From positions 718,043-782,042 of the forward strand of contig CABFPE010000146.1 of assembly GCA_900660155.1 (NCBI GenBank): 64,000 bases of DNA, given 5' to 3'. Shown here piece after piece: positions 46,401 through 59,298 of the stretch; within the stretch, counting starts at the first letter, position 1; every line of letters starts with the position of its first letter. The position numbers and the translations under genes were made by a program. The stretch is from Hofstenia miamia (lineage: Eukaryota > Xenacoelomorpha > Acoela > Hofsteniidae). The notes under the pieces were generated by a model that was not told the DNA's origin, made no database searches, and was given only the letters and a program-made list of their open reading frames with translations.

Positions 46401-48895
46401 TCTACATCTCTTTGCTTCACAACCAATATACATAAACACGTATGAAAAAAAACACATACAAAATGTATTAAGAATTAAAAAATGAATTATTTGTGCTACA
46501 ATGTTTTCATACTAAGATTTAATAAATTTACACTAACAATATTCTACTCTCCTGTAAATTTACATGCAAAATGTCTTTCAATAAACTAATCATCACCCAT
46601 ATTGCCTTGAAACATTAAACCATCACATTTATATATATTCACATATCTTTTTATTTTTTGATCTTGCCAGAGATCGAATCTAAAATTTGAACAATTTTTG
46701 CAAATTATTAATTTTAGTCAGAAACAATAAATAAATAAGAACTTAAGATATATTACTGTTTTTTCAATTGCAAATACAATATTTCAATTGTGTATATTGC
46801 GATTAACATACTTAAAATGATATTCAATGTATAGGGTGTGCATAATGTATAAAATAAATTTTTTAAAAATCTTTGGATCAGAAACAGATTCGAAGTTTTC
46901 ACAAATTAATATCTGAGCGTATCCGGATTTGATATAATCAGATCCGATCTGACCCGATACATGTAAGGGTGAATTGAACTTCCATTGAATTTGAGAAAAT
47001 TGATAACACAACCCAAAACTACCTTAATTTGTAATATACTGTTCACCACAACCTTACCTCATCATAATATGAAATAAATAAAAAAATGGCGAACTATTGT
47101 TGTAAACAACTTCTAGATGTTTTCTTGTCCATTTCATCATTTGCAATTTATTGTGAGAATATAAGTATGAGGCATACTTTTGTAGCGGCTGTTTGGGAAA
47201 TGGAACTCCATTCTTTCTTTCCTCCCCCCTTTCCCCAATAAAAAATTCTGAATACAAAATTACAATATTGAGAAATAAGTGACGAACATGTTTAATGAAA
47301 TATAATAGCAATATCATTGCATATGAAAAAATATAGTTCTAACATGTACTTTACAAATATTTATTGGAATCTATAAGTTGCATGCCTGGTGCTTGTTTTT
47401 TATTTCATCTTAATTTCCTTCCTTGAGTGTTATATCTATAGCATTGGTTTTAATGTTGTTTCGCAATTTTTATTACGTCTATTAATTGACCAATGTTTTT
47501 CATGTTTTTGATATTTCCTAAGGTACGTCTCTCAATTTATATTTTACTTATGCATCATTGACTTCAACATAAATTTGACCTCTTTACATATTACATTCAT
47601 TGTGTGATTGAAAAATTTCAAATTTTGACATTTTAATAAGAGTTCATACCAAGGTCCTCAAATTGGGACCATACGAAATATCATAAGATAACACTTCAAG
47701 ACACTAATTGCCCATGAAATTCTCTTAATATGTTTTTTAAAAGTACTAACTATGTATGAGAAACAGCCAATTCCAAAGGATTTAAGTAAGTCTGGTATAA
47801 AATGTCGCTAATAGATTATTTAAAACATCTTAGAGTAGTATATTGTTTCGATTTAGTGTTATTGAGGTTCGGAAGCAGTGGTTATAAATTGGTCACTTTT
47901 AGTGACTAGCCATTTGGTCGGGGTTACTATACCAGTCTACAGACTGAACAATGTGTAAACTATGATTCGGATCTGAACCTTTATCACTAGAAGTGCTCAA
48001 CGAAGGGTGATTTAATTGTGAATTCATCTGGTGACCTCTGACATCAGAACGTTGATCTGTGTTAAGTCTGATTAGTGGAATGAAGCCGAAGACTTCAATT
48101 GAGAGAGTTGCACCAGCCATGGCTACTAACTGCGACCTAAAGACCTTCTGCGACCTAAATAACTACTGTGATTCTTGACCTATCCCATAGGCAAGAAAAA
48201 AGACTTATGTCTTACATGAATTCTCTATGAGACGCACTCATAGCTCGGGCAGTGTTTCCAATGTGTCGACGTTTATCACCATAAACTAAACAAACAGACT
48301 TTCACGACTGTTACATCCTTCCAATGCACAAGGTACACATGTTTGCGGCATCTTTTGCCCTATTTTTTAAAGTCTTCAACAAGTACGAGGATCGTGTTGG
48401 TTTCTGCAACAGCGTATCCAAGAAACAACCACGAGGAGGTTATCTTCTGAGACGATTCATTCGCATTGCCCTTTGGGTTCCCAGTAACATTTCTTACCTT
48501 TTAGTCTTTTTTATTAAAATAAATTTAAGTCAGCTTTAGTTACTTTTTTCTTGGCTTACATATATTGGTTTAATTGCAAGTTTAAATCTAGCATTAATCG
48601 ATGGGAAATGGCAGTTTTCCGCGTTGCACACATACATTCCTTTCCCAACGTCTCTCTTCATTTCGTTCTTCCGTTTCCCATTAGCTACTGATATATGCTT
48701 AGATGAATTTGGACAAGATATTTATGTATTAGTAATTATATCTGACGCTTCAAACCATTTTCTGCATCTTTTTCCGTGTTTTCAGCGTTCTGATTTTTAT
48801 GGTATATTTCGTTGTCTTGAATTCATGCAAATTAATTTAGTTGACCGGGCTAGTACATAATGAGCAATATCTGTTATAAAAATGATTTTAACAGT

Positions 48896-48936
<41 letters not shown>

Positions 48937-51889
48937 GTTTAGTTCAAATCACTTAAACGAGGTGTGTTTGTTATTCATACATAGTTCCTTTTTTAAAAAT
49001 AATTTTAATACCTCTTCATCCTTAAGTAATTGTTTATAATTTTTTATGCACTATTTGTCTTCCTTGTGAGTATTCTATTCTCTTTAGCTTCTTGGAAACA
49101 CGTCATGTAGACATATATTAACTCTCCCTATTGTTGAAATTGTAGTTTGAAAATGTGTCCTATGTTAATACACTGCTTCGTTGATAATCAAAATGTATAG
49201 CGGTGTACAGAAATTTATGAGTATATCAACATTATTTAGGAGTTTATATTAAGCAATGTACATTTAGTACATACCCATTTTTTAAGTGTCATTCATTGCA
49301 TTTGGACCTCTTAGCGCCATGTGTGTGTACAAACATTTTTGTCTCCCAGACCCTCTTGAATTCCTATATTTCTCTAAAACAAGCTCTCCTGCATTTAAAA
49401 ATTTCTTGGTAACGTTTTGCTTGCACGAAGTGGCAGCCATGTGTGCCCATTTAATTTTTATATCCACAAAATTACTAAGACAAATTCTTTTCGCTAGTCA
49501 ATAATTTTGGAAGTCACAAGAAGGCATTTCTAAAAACATCTGAATCTAAAATAAAAATGTGATTTATTCCATGCTTATGGGAATGTGTTATATAGTATGA
49601 GACGTGTGGAACCACACTTTGATCCCATTTCTCTACGGACCTGTTCAGTTTATGAATTACTCTAACATGAGAATCACTCTTAGTTCCTTATTATCAATAC
49701 CGTACATTTATATCTAATCCCGTATTGGGATAATATCTGCTAAACTTGCATATATGCATCAAATTGAATACTGAACAACCATAATTCTGTTATGGAAATG
49801 AAATTATGTGAATATATTAGCAAGTAATAAATCAAATTGGTTTGAGTTGAGACTGAAAATTTGATAGCCTGTCTGTTCATAGTAATCAATGGGAATACCT
49901 CTTTCTAATATGGAGGTTGTAAAAGAATTGTGAAGATATTGATTATTATGGAATAAGAATAGAAAATGAGCTAATCCTTTTGAACATTTGATTTTTAATA
50001 AAGAGGTCCGCATACATGTAAATATTATTGACAGCATCGCAACCTCTATGTAGGAATAAGGACAGGTCACTGCTATGGATTTGAATTCATTTTGTAACAA
50101 TATAACAGAGATTAAAATATAACTAAAAATAAAGGCTTTGTTTGTAAAATTAGTAACAACGTCAAGCACCCTGACTGGGGGTATAGGGTGTGTTGAAACT
50201 AGAGATGAGGGGCTAAAGTGAAATGAGTTGCCGCACCGGTTTTGGCATGAGCAGTCAAACTGAACGGGAAACCGGGAAAATTCTCTGGTAGAATTGCGGC
50301 GAAGGCTTCTTGTTAGATGTACATATTTCCAACTATAAACTTATGGGTGTTTTTCAAGAACATCTAGACTAAATTTAGATGTTCTTGGTAAGTACCATAT
50401 GCATATTGGGTGAAATCAAGTTCAGTAAAAAATACTTTTTTGTACTAATTCAATTAGAAGCGTTCAGTGTTTCTCAACTCAAAAATATGTTTATCCTATG
50501 GGCACCAACTTTCGAAAAACCTTACTCCAAACCAAGCTTCGACCACATTGGTCGAGCCAGCCCACTTCCATCGCTTACATGGAGTTAAATTTGCGGAATA
50601 ACGAAATTAAACAAAAGAAAGCGAAAATAATGGGCTTAAATTTGATTGCATTACCCAGAAAATGAGTATGTATCCGAGTTCCAAGTCGAGTTAAATTTCA
50701 ACTAACGCATAGTATTTCAATTACAATTGTGACCTTCTTTGTAAGTTCAAAATAAATTACTACCCAAAAATTGTAAGAAATGAATATACACTCTGCGCCC
50801 AAATATGCGAGATTAAAACTCTCTTGTTCAAAATTGTAATCCCTTGCGCGAGATTGAATCGCTTTCTTGTGAACAAGTATAATAATTCATTGTAATAACC
50901 ATGTAACTAGAATCTAAAATATAACATTGTGTTTAATATATAAAACAACGACAAGATTTGTAATACAACGAAAAGTACACTGTCGTGGTACAGCATTGAT
51001 TAGAGTGACTTTCAGTCTGTTTAATTTTCTGGTAATAGGGTTTGAAAAACCCCTTGAAGCTGCAATGGGTTATTACGAGCTGACAGTCTGAGTCTGAAGC
51101 TCCCTTTCCGTGGAACTCAGACGTGTTCCAGCCAGTCTTACTAATGGCTGTATAGTAGGGTTCTGTGGTGCCAGAATTTTCTTGATCCAGCCCCATTGGA
51201 TATAGCTCTACTCATATACAAATACATTATTGATCTTATTTAGGTTAGAAATAAGGAACTTATATCTTAAATTTAAAATGGTTACCAATCTAATGTCATA
51301 TTTTTGAATTGAGCTACAGTAACGAGGACAATTCGGTGACACTTTCCTTCAAAGTGACTTTAACAAGTTTGTTATTCGTATAATTGATATAATGTGCAAC
51401 TCAGTTAAGTCATGCAGCAAGATTCACGTTTCTAGGAACATATAAATCGCTATATGCATAAGGATAGCCAGGGAAGAATCGGTTTTAGGCTCAATCAAAC
51501 TATGACAGCTATAAATAATATCAATATTTGCATTTATTTCCTTCATGTCATCTTATGGGAATACATAGTACTTTATGTCAGTGTAAATTTTATTTGATTT
51601 ACGCGTTTAAAAAACGCTGTTAATTTAAATGAAAAAATCCATTTATTTTAAATGGCCCTTTTCTCACAATTTTTTTCAAACATCTACAGGTATTAGTGCG
51701 CAAATTTGTCTAATGTAGCTTGTTTTAAAGTATGTTTTAAACTGATTACTTGTTAAGTTCTTTCAACACTTGTAATTTGAGAGTCATGTCAATTGCTAAA
51801 TTTAGTTATTTAGTTAATATATTATTGAGTAAAAGCTTTACTACTTAAGCATTTATACTTCAATTTCATTCAATAAAATTTATTTTCTA
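43479..51889. other. Long stretch without identified genes
   Basis: AT-rich, with only short frames. 43840-44488 has ends reminiscent of hAT miniature elements (CGATTAATCGATAGG at 43853, GCGATTAACG read inverted near 44465, next to GCACATCCCT) but is not proven. 46905-46965 has GATCCGGAT-like words recalling the MITE at 3814. 48898-48933 is (TA)n. Somewhat less AT-rich blocks at 47880-48190 and 51050-51200 are unexplained; none shows a recognisable protein. Confidence 0.4.
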
Positions 51890-52270
51890 TGAAGTAAGGC
51901 ATTACCTGTATTGCAGCAGCGCCTACTCCCCATGATGGCAACCATTGAACTAGATGAAATCACTGAAAATGATGTCAAGTTGGTTTTTTTGAGATTAAAA
52001 GTCGGTCCGACTTTTCGTGCTCTGCTAACAGCAACTACTAGTTTTGATGAGGCTATTGCTACACTAAGTAAAAAATTCGTTAAACCCCCATGGATCATGT
52101 TTTGAGGCATTAATCTCTACGGTAACCTTGCTCATTTTCAGCATCATCATTCCCAATCGTTAGTACCGATTGGAAATCTTTGGAAAATACAAGAACCTGA
52201 TTAACACAAGAGCATCAGCCAGAGAAAATGCGTAAAAATTATATTGCATTTTGTGGTGTCATAAATCTCT
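51890..52270 (+). mobile_element. Gag-like fragment of a Ty3/Gypsy-type element (fossil)
   Basis: The plus-strand frame at 51911-52105 contains VGPTFRALLTATTSFDEAIATLSKKFVKPP. A (Y/F)-(D/E)-EAIA-L...FVKP pattern is common in gag proteins of invertebrate Gypsy-like elements. It is a broken partial copy with several breaks; no LTR or pol part is visible near it. Confidence 0.35.
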
Positions 52271-54386
52271 ATTATGCTAATGATTCTAAAGGAATTAATC
52301 GCGTCTTTCTATTCTCTAGTAACTGACTATAATATCGCATGAACCCTAACTATACGGTATAATATTCGATCTAAAAACTTTGAGAAATTTTCAATCCATG
52401 GAATTGATAACATTGCTTTTTTCAAGGTTGTCAATAAAGCAATTATGATCACTTTAATTTCTGAATTAAAATAAAAGGATTTGAGAGTCTCGGAGCAATT
52501 TAGGAGTTTGAAGCAATCACTTACATGTATATCCGAGCTTGCATAGTTAGAGAAAAAAATTAAGGTAATTTTTTTGTTCACTTATAGTTTGTGTTGTCTT
52601 GTTTGCTCAAGTTTCACAGCAACATACAAGTTCTTGTTTACAAATAGTGTTATGGATTGAACGAACATTCAAAATATTAAAACTAATATGGAATTTCATT
52701 AGTTCTGACTCAATTTATAAGTTATTGCTAATGTACAAAGAGAAGGAAGTAATAATTCAGATTGATTATGGGTTTGATGAGCTGTCAAAATCATTGAAAG
52801 TATTGAAAGACCTGCTTCACTGCTGAATCAATATATAATTCGAGCAATTTTGAAATCATTTTAAATACCTACACGTATTTTCTGTTAACTTCCGCAACTT
52901 CTGGCCTGACCAACTACAAGACCAACAGCAGAAGTATATTTTAGGAAAGCAAGACTAATCTTACGCTCACTTAGATTGAAACTAAATCCTTAGACAACTG
53001 AAAAATTTTGCTTGTTTGGCATAGCGAAAATTATTATTGATGTTGACATTTTAAACTATTTGACATACTTGGTTTTTTCTGAATACTTGATAATGCGCAC
53101 TTGGAAAAATTGTTCAGAAATACTTGCTGGTTGATGCTTGGTAAATGCAACACTTGCCAACACCCTGGTTGAAATCACAAATGACCATTTTTGCTGCACT
53201 TCATTTTAATGTTTAGGAAAATACTACAAAAATATACAGAAATGGAATTAATAATTTTCATTCAGTCCAAAGTCATTTTTGTTCATATGAATATATAATT
53301 TCTTCATTATTTGTGCTGAATCAAGTAACAAAATGATAGCATATTTCTATATAGATTTGCTAACAAATTAGACATTGCATACACTTTTCTAAATTGGGAT
53401 GTTTAGTTGGTCGTTAATAAACTATCCTAGCATAAAAAAGAAAGACTTAATGTTTAATGATCTATCATACATTACAAGAATAGATTTACTAATAGACATT
53501 GTAGAAAATTATAAAACGATTAGTGCACTGATGTGATTCGAAAATAAATATCTTAATTACCATCATGAAAGATTATTCTTAGAATTCGAATATATTTTAT
53601 ACAAGTTTAGAAACACGTATAACTTAAATTAGAATGCAATTTACATGGGATTGAGGAAACATATTTTCGTTGAGATTATGTCGAGCCTACTGTAAACGTG
53701 GACTAGTGATTTGCAGCAGAATTTTCTAAAATGAGGCTATTAAAGCACCCCACTCATAGGCCCGTATTTAATATAGGAAGTTGTTTTAGTATTAGTAAAT
53801 AGATATTAAAACATAGTAACCGCTACATTTTACTTTAGCCAATGTTATGGAAAAATAATATTAAAAAAAAGCCCATTCGTTATTAACAATAAATTTTCTA
53901 CAATTTAAAGTAAAAAGTTTTAAGTAATTAAACTAGAGATTAGAGAGTTTGACTGCTAAAGATATATATCTAGTGCTTTCTCCATTGATTTGAAGCAGTT
54001 TTTTAAAAATTTTGAACTTTATTTTTCAACGGACAATTGAAATTTCCATTAGGCTTTACCTATCCCTGAACAAAAGTTTGCAGGAAATTCCTGCTTCTTA
54101 ATTGTATTTATTGCTTGACTATTACGCTTAGTAGTGCGCATCATGGACTGGCCATGGTTGGACTCGGTTCTTATTTCTTGGTGGTCAGAAGCCCAATTAG
54201 TTCTTTCAGGGAATTAAAAGCACACTTTCCTAAAATCTCAAAAATGCACATGAATTATCATTTAAAAAATACAAATCACTATGGCATAATTAAAACTTTT
54301 TATATTCATAAAATGATAAAAGCCGAGAGCCAAAGTTTATGTTAGCTAAGAAAATCTCATTAGCCTTTAAAGTAATAAATATTTCC
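52271..54386. other. No gene identified
   Basis: AT-rich with short frames and no recognised motif. Confidence 0.45.
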
Positions 54387-54640
54387 AAAATCTGAAGCAT
54401 CACACAATAGAGGAGTGTCTCTTTTTTCATTTTTGTGGCTAGGCTTGACCATAGACTACTAAATCTAGTTCTCCATGGTTTGACCGAGGCCGCCACAATG
54501 AGGAATCCCGTTGCGCGAATTCTGCGATAGCACCCATCTTCGGCATTGCAACGTTGCTCACTCCGCGCCTTAGTGGGTTTGGGGGAATATTTAAGCATAA
54601 AGAGACAGCTAGCGTTTTTTGTTAATCCCATCAGCCTTAA
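54387..54640. other. GC-rich block of unknown nature plus a dispersed repeat
   Basis: 54387-54432 (AAAATCTGAAGCATCACACA, then GAGGAGTGTCTC) resembles 62227-62270 and 63310-63350. From 54440 to 54600 the sequence is clearly more GC-rich than its surroundings (for example GACCGAGGCCGCCACAATGA and CACTCCGCGCCTTAGTGGG). The minus strand is open for 113 codons over 54290-54631, but no protein family is recognised. It could be a promoter-like element, part of a transposon, or a decayed exon. Confidence 0.4.
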
Positions 54641-55974
54641 GCCTTGTATTTATGTGAAAATTAGGCATTGATAGAATGAAAAAAAATTCTTAACAAATAG
54701 TTAATCTTTTAAAGTACCTTAGGCACAGCAATACGTTTTACTAAACATTTTAAAGATTGCATTCAAGTTCAAGCAATAAATGTGCCCTTGTCTAAAGATT
54801 TCCGAATTTACTAATGGCTTGGAGAAAATTACCCCAAACTAAATTTGTGCGAGATTGGGACCAAGAAATAAAAAACGTGGCACCAGGGTGAATTTGAATT
54901 AATATTTACTTTTGTAATGCATCATATTTGCCAATTTATAATATTTTGTAAGCAATGTATATATATACATATATATATATATATATTATATATATATATA
55001 TATAATATCTCAATTCAGGATTCAATTGGATTAATAATTACTACTTCTAACCCATGTAATGTCATTACGAGACCATATATAAATGTACGTAACTGAGATC
55101 AGTGGGAACGGAGCCCAATCTCAAGAGAATGGCCTGGATCTGAGATTAAAACATTTAGAAATGCACCGGGACAAAAAATGTGTGATCACGCATGACTCTT
55201 TTTTCAATATAATTACATTATTTAAATATGGCCATTATATTTTGCATTTAAATGTATTTGATTATCAACTGTTGCATAGATATAAAACGGTTCGGGTGGG
55301 GCTGAAATATGTAGTTCCAAATCCTTATTGTTCATAATTAGACATAAGTAAAATTCTCATACATATAAATGATACATTAATTTAAACAATTTTTAAAATA
55401 GAATCAATCTCATAAATTTTATTGATCACTTGCAATTTCAATTTGCTACTCCATTTTATTATGATTAATATAGATATATATATATATATATAAATATATA
55501 TATTTTTGTTATTTCTTAATGTAATAAGCCTTTAACATTTTTTCGAGAACCATTAAATTTTCCAACGCTATTCAAAGTTAATAAATGTCCCTCAAGAGAT
55601 ATCGGAATCCGCGATTTCCTTATATTTTAAGTATTTACTTACCAAGAATAATTTTTTGGATGAATACATTAATTTATAATTCTTGCCTCAATAACAATTT
55701 ATCATAACAATGATAACATAGTACTTTGTTAATTTCTTTTGCACCATAATGGTACATATTTGTAAAATCAATAATCAAGTTAATTAAGTATTATTTAGTC
55801 GTAAATCAAAGGTATTGAAAAATCAGATGCACTTCGCAAATAATGTTCAGATAAATTAAATTTAACAATTAAACTTGGATTCGATTTCTAATGAGGTAAT
55901 GATTTCATTGGTTAACATATAACGGCTAGTTGGTGAAACAACTAAAACAGTCTTCAAATAAATTTCAGCTAAAT
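54641..55974. other. AT-rich flank of the Patched-family gene
   Basis: It contains (TA)n tracts at about 54955-55007 and 55472-55504. The AAATTTCAG at 55960-55968, just before the ATG, has the form of a 3' splice site, so a 5'-UTR intron or trans-splicing is possible. No TATA box is convincing. Confidence 0.45.
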
Positions 55975-58620
55975 ATGTCTGCCGAGCGCTATGTTGTAAA
56001 TGAAAAGGACAGTGATGAGAATAAAGAAGAAGGCAAAAGCTTTTGCGCCAGATACAACCCTCTCATTGTTGTTAACAAATACGTGATTGGTTTTTTTGAA
56101 AATGTATTTTATAAACTTGGATATTCCATTGGGGATAAGCCTTGGATATTCCTTTTAATCTCCTTGGTGTTCATCCTTCTTTCATGCCTTGGAATACTCA
56201 GATTCCACCAGGAAAATGACAGTTCTAAGCTTTGGATTCCACGTAATGCTCAAGCATTAAAGGAAAGTGCTACAATTTCTACGTATTTTAAAGATGTGAA
56301 CAGATATTTTATGGCAATTTTTGAAGCTGAAAATGTACTAACTAAAGAGTTTTTTGAAAATTTAGAGAAATTTGAATATACGGTGGAGCATAACATTACT
56401 GTTGAAGAGAAAGCGAAGAGTTTTGGTTATAAAGATTTATGTTCACAGCTAGGCACCGGGTGTTTTAAGACTTCTCCTACTTCTTTAGTAACTCTAAATG
56501 AAAACACAACGACTAGAGACATTCAAATTGCGATTACAAATAATAAGAACTTATCAACGATTTATTTTTCAGGAATGGAAATGAAGAATGACTTGGTAAT
56601 AAAATCAGTTGCTGTGATAGTCACATTCTCCTTAAAAGGATCACTAAACTTCCAGGATGTAAACCCTCGTGCTGACAGTTTCGAAGAACAGTTTGCGGAG
56701 TTGTGTTTGAAGGGGATTACAAATAGTACATCGTATTGTTTTACACAGAAGGGTAACATTGATGCCAGCCAAGCCGATTTTGAAAAGGATCAAGCTTTCT
56801 TGTACGGAGGATTCATTCTAGTTGGAATATTTGTATTCATTTCTTTGGGAAGATTTAACTGTAGAGATTTTCGAGTATACCCATCTATTGCCGCGCTTTT
56901 TATGATCGTTGCGTCAATATTTGTTGCGAATGGACTGTCATCTTTGTTAGGGTTTTCATACTCTACAATTCATACACTCCTTCCCTTCCTGACTTTAGGA
57001 ATTGGAATTGACGACGTCTTCATAATTGTTGGAGAATTTGAAAATAACAGAGATGTAAAATCCTTACCAATAAGAGCAGCACGGACACTTAAACGATCTG
57101 GTTTGTCCCTGCTTGTTACAACGTTTACTGACATTGTCGCCTTTGGAATTGGCTACACATCTCAGTTAAATGCTCTCCGCTCATTCTGCATGTTCTGCGC
57201 AGTCGCAATTGCAGGTGTCTTCATTTTAACGCTCTTTCTTGTGTTCCCAATAGTTATATATGATCAAATGCGCGCGAATTTAGACCGAAATTTCTGCCTT
57301 TGTTGCATACGCTTCAAAGATTACGTTCCTAATAAGTATAGTGAAATACAAATAGTTCAATTGTTCTTGAAAAAGTACTTTAGGAAAATTATTTTATCCA
57401 CTCCTTGCCGGGTAGTTATTATTGTAAGTGTTTTGATTTTTTCAGGTATCTCGATATATGGTGCCATCCATCTTGAAATCGAGGCAGATCTCACTCTTTT
57501 CTTAAAGCAAGATCACTTCATATCGGAATATATGAAGATGCAGAAGAAGCTTTATCCAACGGGAGGAATTTTCGGGCAAGTTTACACACAAGACATTGAG
57601 TACTGGAAGAAGGATAAAGAACTGATGGAAATATATAACGCAATGCTAGACAGTAGTTTAGTTCAGCAAGGCTCTGTAGAATTTTGGTACAATTCATTTA
57701 GAGTTTGGCTTCATGGAAATCGCTCTTCAGACATTCAGGGTCATCTAACTGATAACTTGCCCAGCAATCATTCTAGCTTCATGTTTGTGTTGAAGACATT
57801 TTTGAATGACCAGGAAGGATTACATTTTAACAATGATGTTCAGATGACTAACGAATCCATTATAATTTCATTTCTACGTTTTAAGCACATCAAATTCGAT
57901 TCGAGTTCAGACGAAATAGACGCAATGGATGAAATGCGTGCTACATTGAGCAAGATTGATATTGAGAAAACTTTTGTTTTCGCAAATGAATACCTTATTA
58001 TTGAAATCTATAAAACTATCTTTCAAGAGCTTGTTACAAATCTTTTGTTGGCTTTTATTGCTGTGGTAATCATGACTCTCGTATTGATTGCTGATTTACT
58101 CGCTTGTATTTATGTTAGCACTTGTGTTGTTCTGACATTGCTGGATGTAATGGGATTCATGTACTTATGGGACTTAAATATCGAAATGGTTTCGACTATC
58201 TGTCTTGTGATTGCAATAGGATTGGCTATCGACTATGCAGCACATATTGCAGTGCGTTACATTTTGGAAGAAGGTACACGAAAAGACAAAACGGAAAAGT
58301 CGGTCGTTTTAATTGGTCCATCTGTATTAATTGGTGCGTTTGCCATGTTTCTGGCATTTTCATTATTATCAATGTCAGCCGGCTATGTATTCACTGTTTT
58401 CTTTAAGATTTTTTTTCTTGTGGTGTTTTTTGGTGTCTTCCACGGAGTACTATTTCTACCAGTCGTTTTAAGCTTAATTGGACCGTTAAATGCTGAACGC
58501 GATGTAGTTGAGGATGAAATGGAGTCTCCTAAGCCCGCTCAGGAAATGAAGACCCCAGAATCAAATAGCGTTCCCGAACAGAAAGACACTGGAATTGAAA
58601 ACCAAGGCTTCAATAATTAA
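55975..58620 (+). CDS. Patched domain-containing (PTCHD/PTR family) membrane protein
   Basis: An 881-residue protein in one uninterrupted exon from ATG 55975; the frame is open a little upstream, but without an earlier ATG. Residues 58-77 form the first membrane helix, followed by a large extracellular loop. Residues about 277-430 are the sterol-sensing domain, with GIGIDD at 342-347. A second helix-loop half starts near 480, with the matching GLAIDYAAH at 749-757 and five further helices to about 840. The C-terminal tail is hydrophilic and Glu/Pro-rich. This is the 12-helix RND layout of Patched-related proteins; by length and motif it fits the nematode PTR/vertebrate PTCHD3 group rather than Patched itself. 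Family members act in sterol or lipid transport and Hedgehog-related processes; the substrate here is unknown. No frameshift or stop is present. Confidence 0.9.
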   Translation: MSAERYVVNEKDSDENKEEGKSFCARYNPLIVVNKYVIGFFENVFYKLGYSIGDKPWIFLLISLVFILLSCLGILRFHQENDSSKLWIPRNAQALKESATISTYFKDVNRYFMAIFEAENVLTKEFFENLEKFEYTVEHNITVEEKAKSFGYKDLCSQLGTGCFKTSPTSLVTLNENTTTRDIQIAITNNKNLSTIYFSGMEMKNDLVIKSVAVIVTFSLKGSLNFQDVNPRADSFEEQFAELCLKGITNSTSYCFTQKGNIDASQADFEKDQAFLYGGFILVGIFVFISLGRFNCRDFRVYPSIAALFMIVASIFVANGLSSLLGFSYSTIHTLLPFLTLGIGIDDVFIIVGEFENNRDVKSLPIRAARTLKRSGLSLLVTTFTDIVAFGIGYTSQLNALRSFCMFCAVAIAGVFILTLFLVFPIVIYDQMRANLDRNFCLCCIRFKDYVPNKYSEIQIVQLFLKKYFRKIILSTPCRVVIIVSVLIFSGISIYGAIHLEIEADLTLFLKQDHFISEYMKMQKKLYPTGGIFGQVYTQDIEYWKKDKELMEIYNAMLDSSLVQQGSVEFWYNSFRVWLHGNRSSDIQGHLTDNLPSNHSSFMFVLKTFLNDQEGLHFNNDVQMTNESIIISFLRFKHIKFDSSSDEIDAMDEMRATLSKIDIEKTFVFANEYLIIEIYKTIFQELVTNLLLAFIAVVIMTLVLIADLLACIYVSTCVVLTLLDVMGFMYLWDLNIEMVSTICLVIAIGLAIDYAAHIAVRYILEEGTRKDKTEKSVVLIGPSVLIGAFAMFLAFSLLSMSAGYVFTVFFKIFFLVVFFGVFHGVLFLPVVLSLIGPLNAERDVVEDEMESPKPAQEMKTPESNSVPEQKDTGIENQGFNN

Positions 58621-58936
58621 CAATTCTATCTAATGGAATTTCTACTCAGGTTTTGAATGTTTGTAATATTTCTGTACAATAATTAATTGAAGTTTTCCTG
58701 ATTCGACAGTATGATTAAGTCTAATCAGTATATAATAATATAAATATTCTTCCACTAATTAATTAAATCAATAATATACATTACATATATATATAATATG
58801 CGCATAGACCTATGTGACTATTATGTGTGTAGTATATGCATGCGTATAAATAATATGCAACAATCACATAAAAATGGGAAAAATCACGAATTACATTTTT
58901 GTAAACATAAAATAATCACATTCATTTAATTGAAAA

Positions 58937-58975
<39 letters not shown>

Positions 58976-59298
58976 AAACTGCTTTGTGGGTATAATTATA
59001 GAAAAATTTCTAAGAGTACATGATTTAAATTTTATGATTATTTCCATTGCTTTTTGTTGTAAATATTCAAGAAAAGTAAGATGTATTATATATATTCTTA
59101 ATAACTTTGTAAACTTAGTACATGTATATATACATGATTATTAAATTAATTTATTGTTGAAAATAACTGAAATCATGAATTAAAGTTAATTTAACGTTTT
59201 TACACATTCAAAATTTTGAGAACTTGGATCACTTTGTCATGGTTAGAAGTCTAAAATTTTCATGACTTGCTTGCAGGGATTATGGAAATTTTACCCAA
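58621..59298. other. 3' flank with (TA)n
   Basis: AT-rich; (TA)n at about 58939-58970. No clear polyadenylation signal can be singled out because AT-rich words are frequent. Confidence 0.5.

Noticed and set aside
49282-49504. Opposed open frames of 61 and 72 codons
   Set aside because: Mutual shadows with no recognised family.
55930-55974. Longer N-terminus for the Patched-family protein
   Set aside because: The extra in-frame codons begin at TTG, not ATG; the first ATG is 55975 and fits the family.
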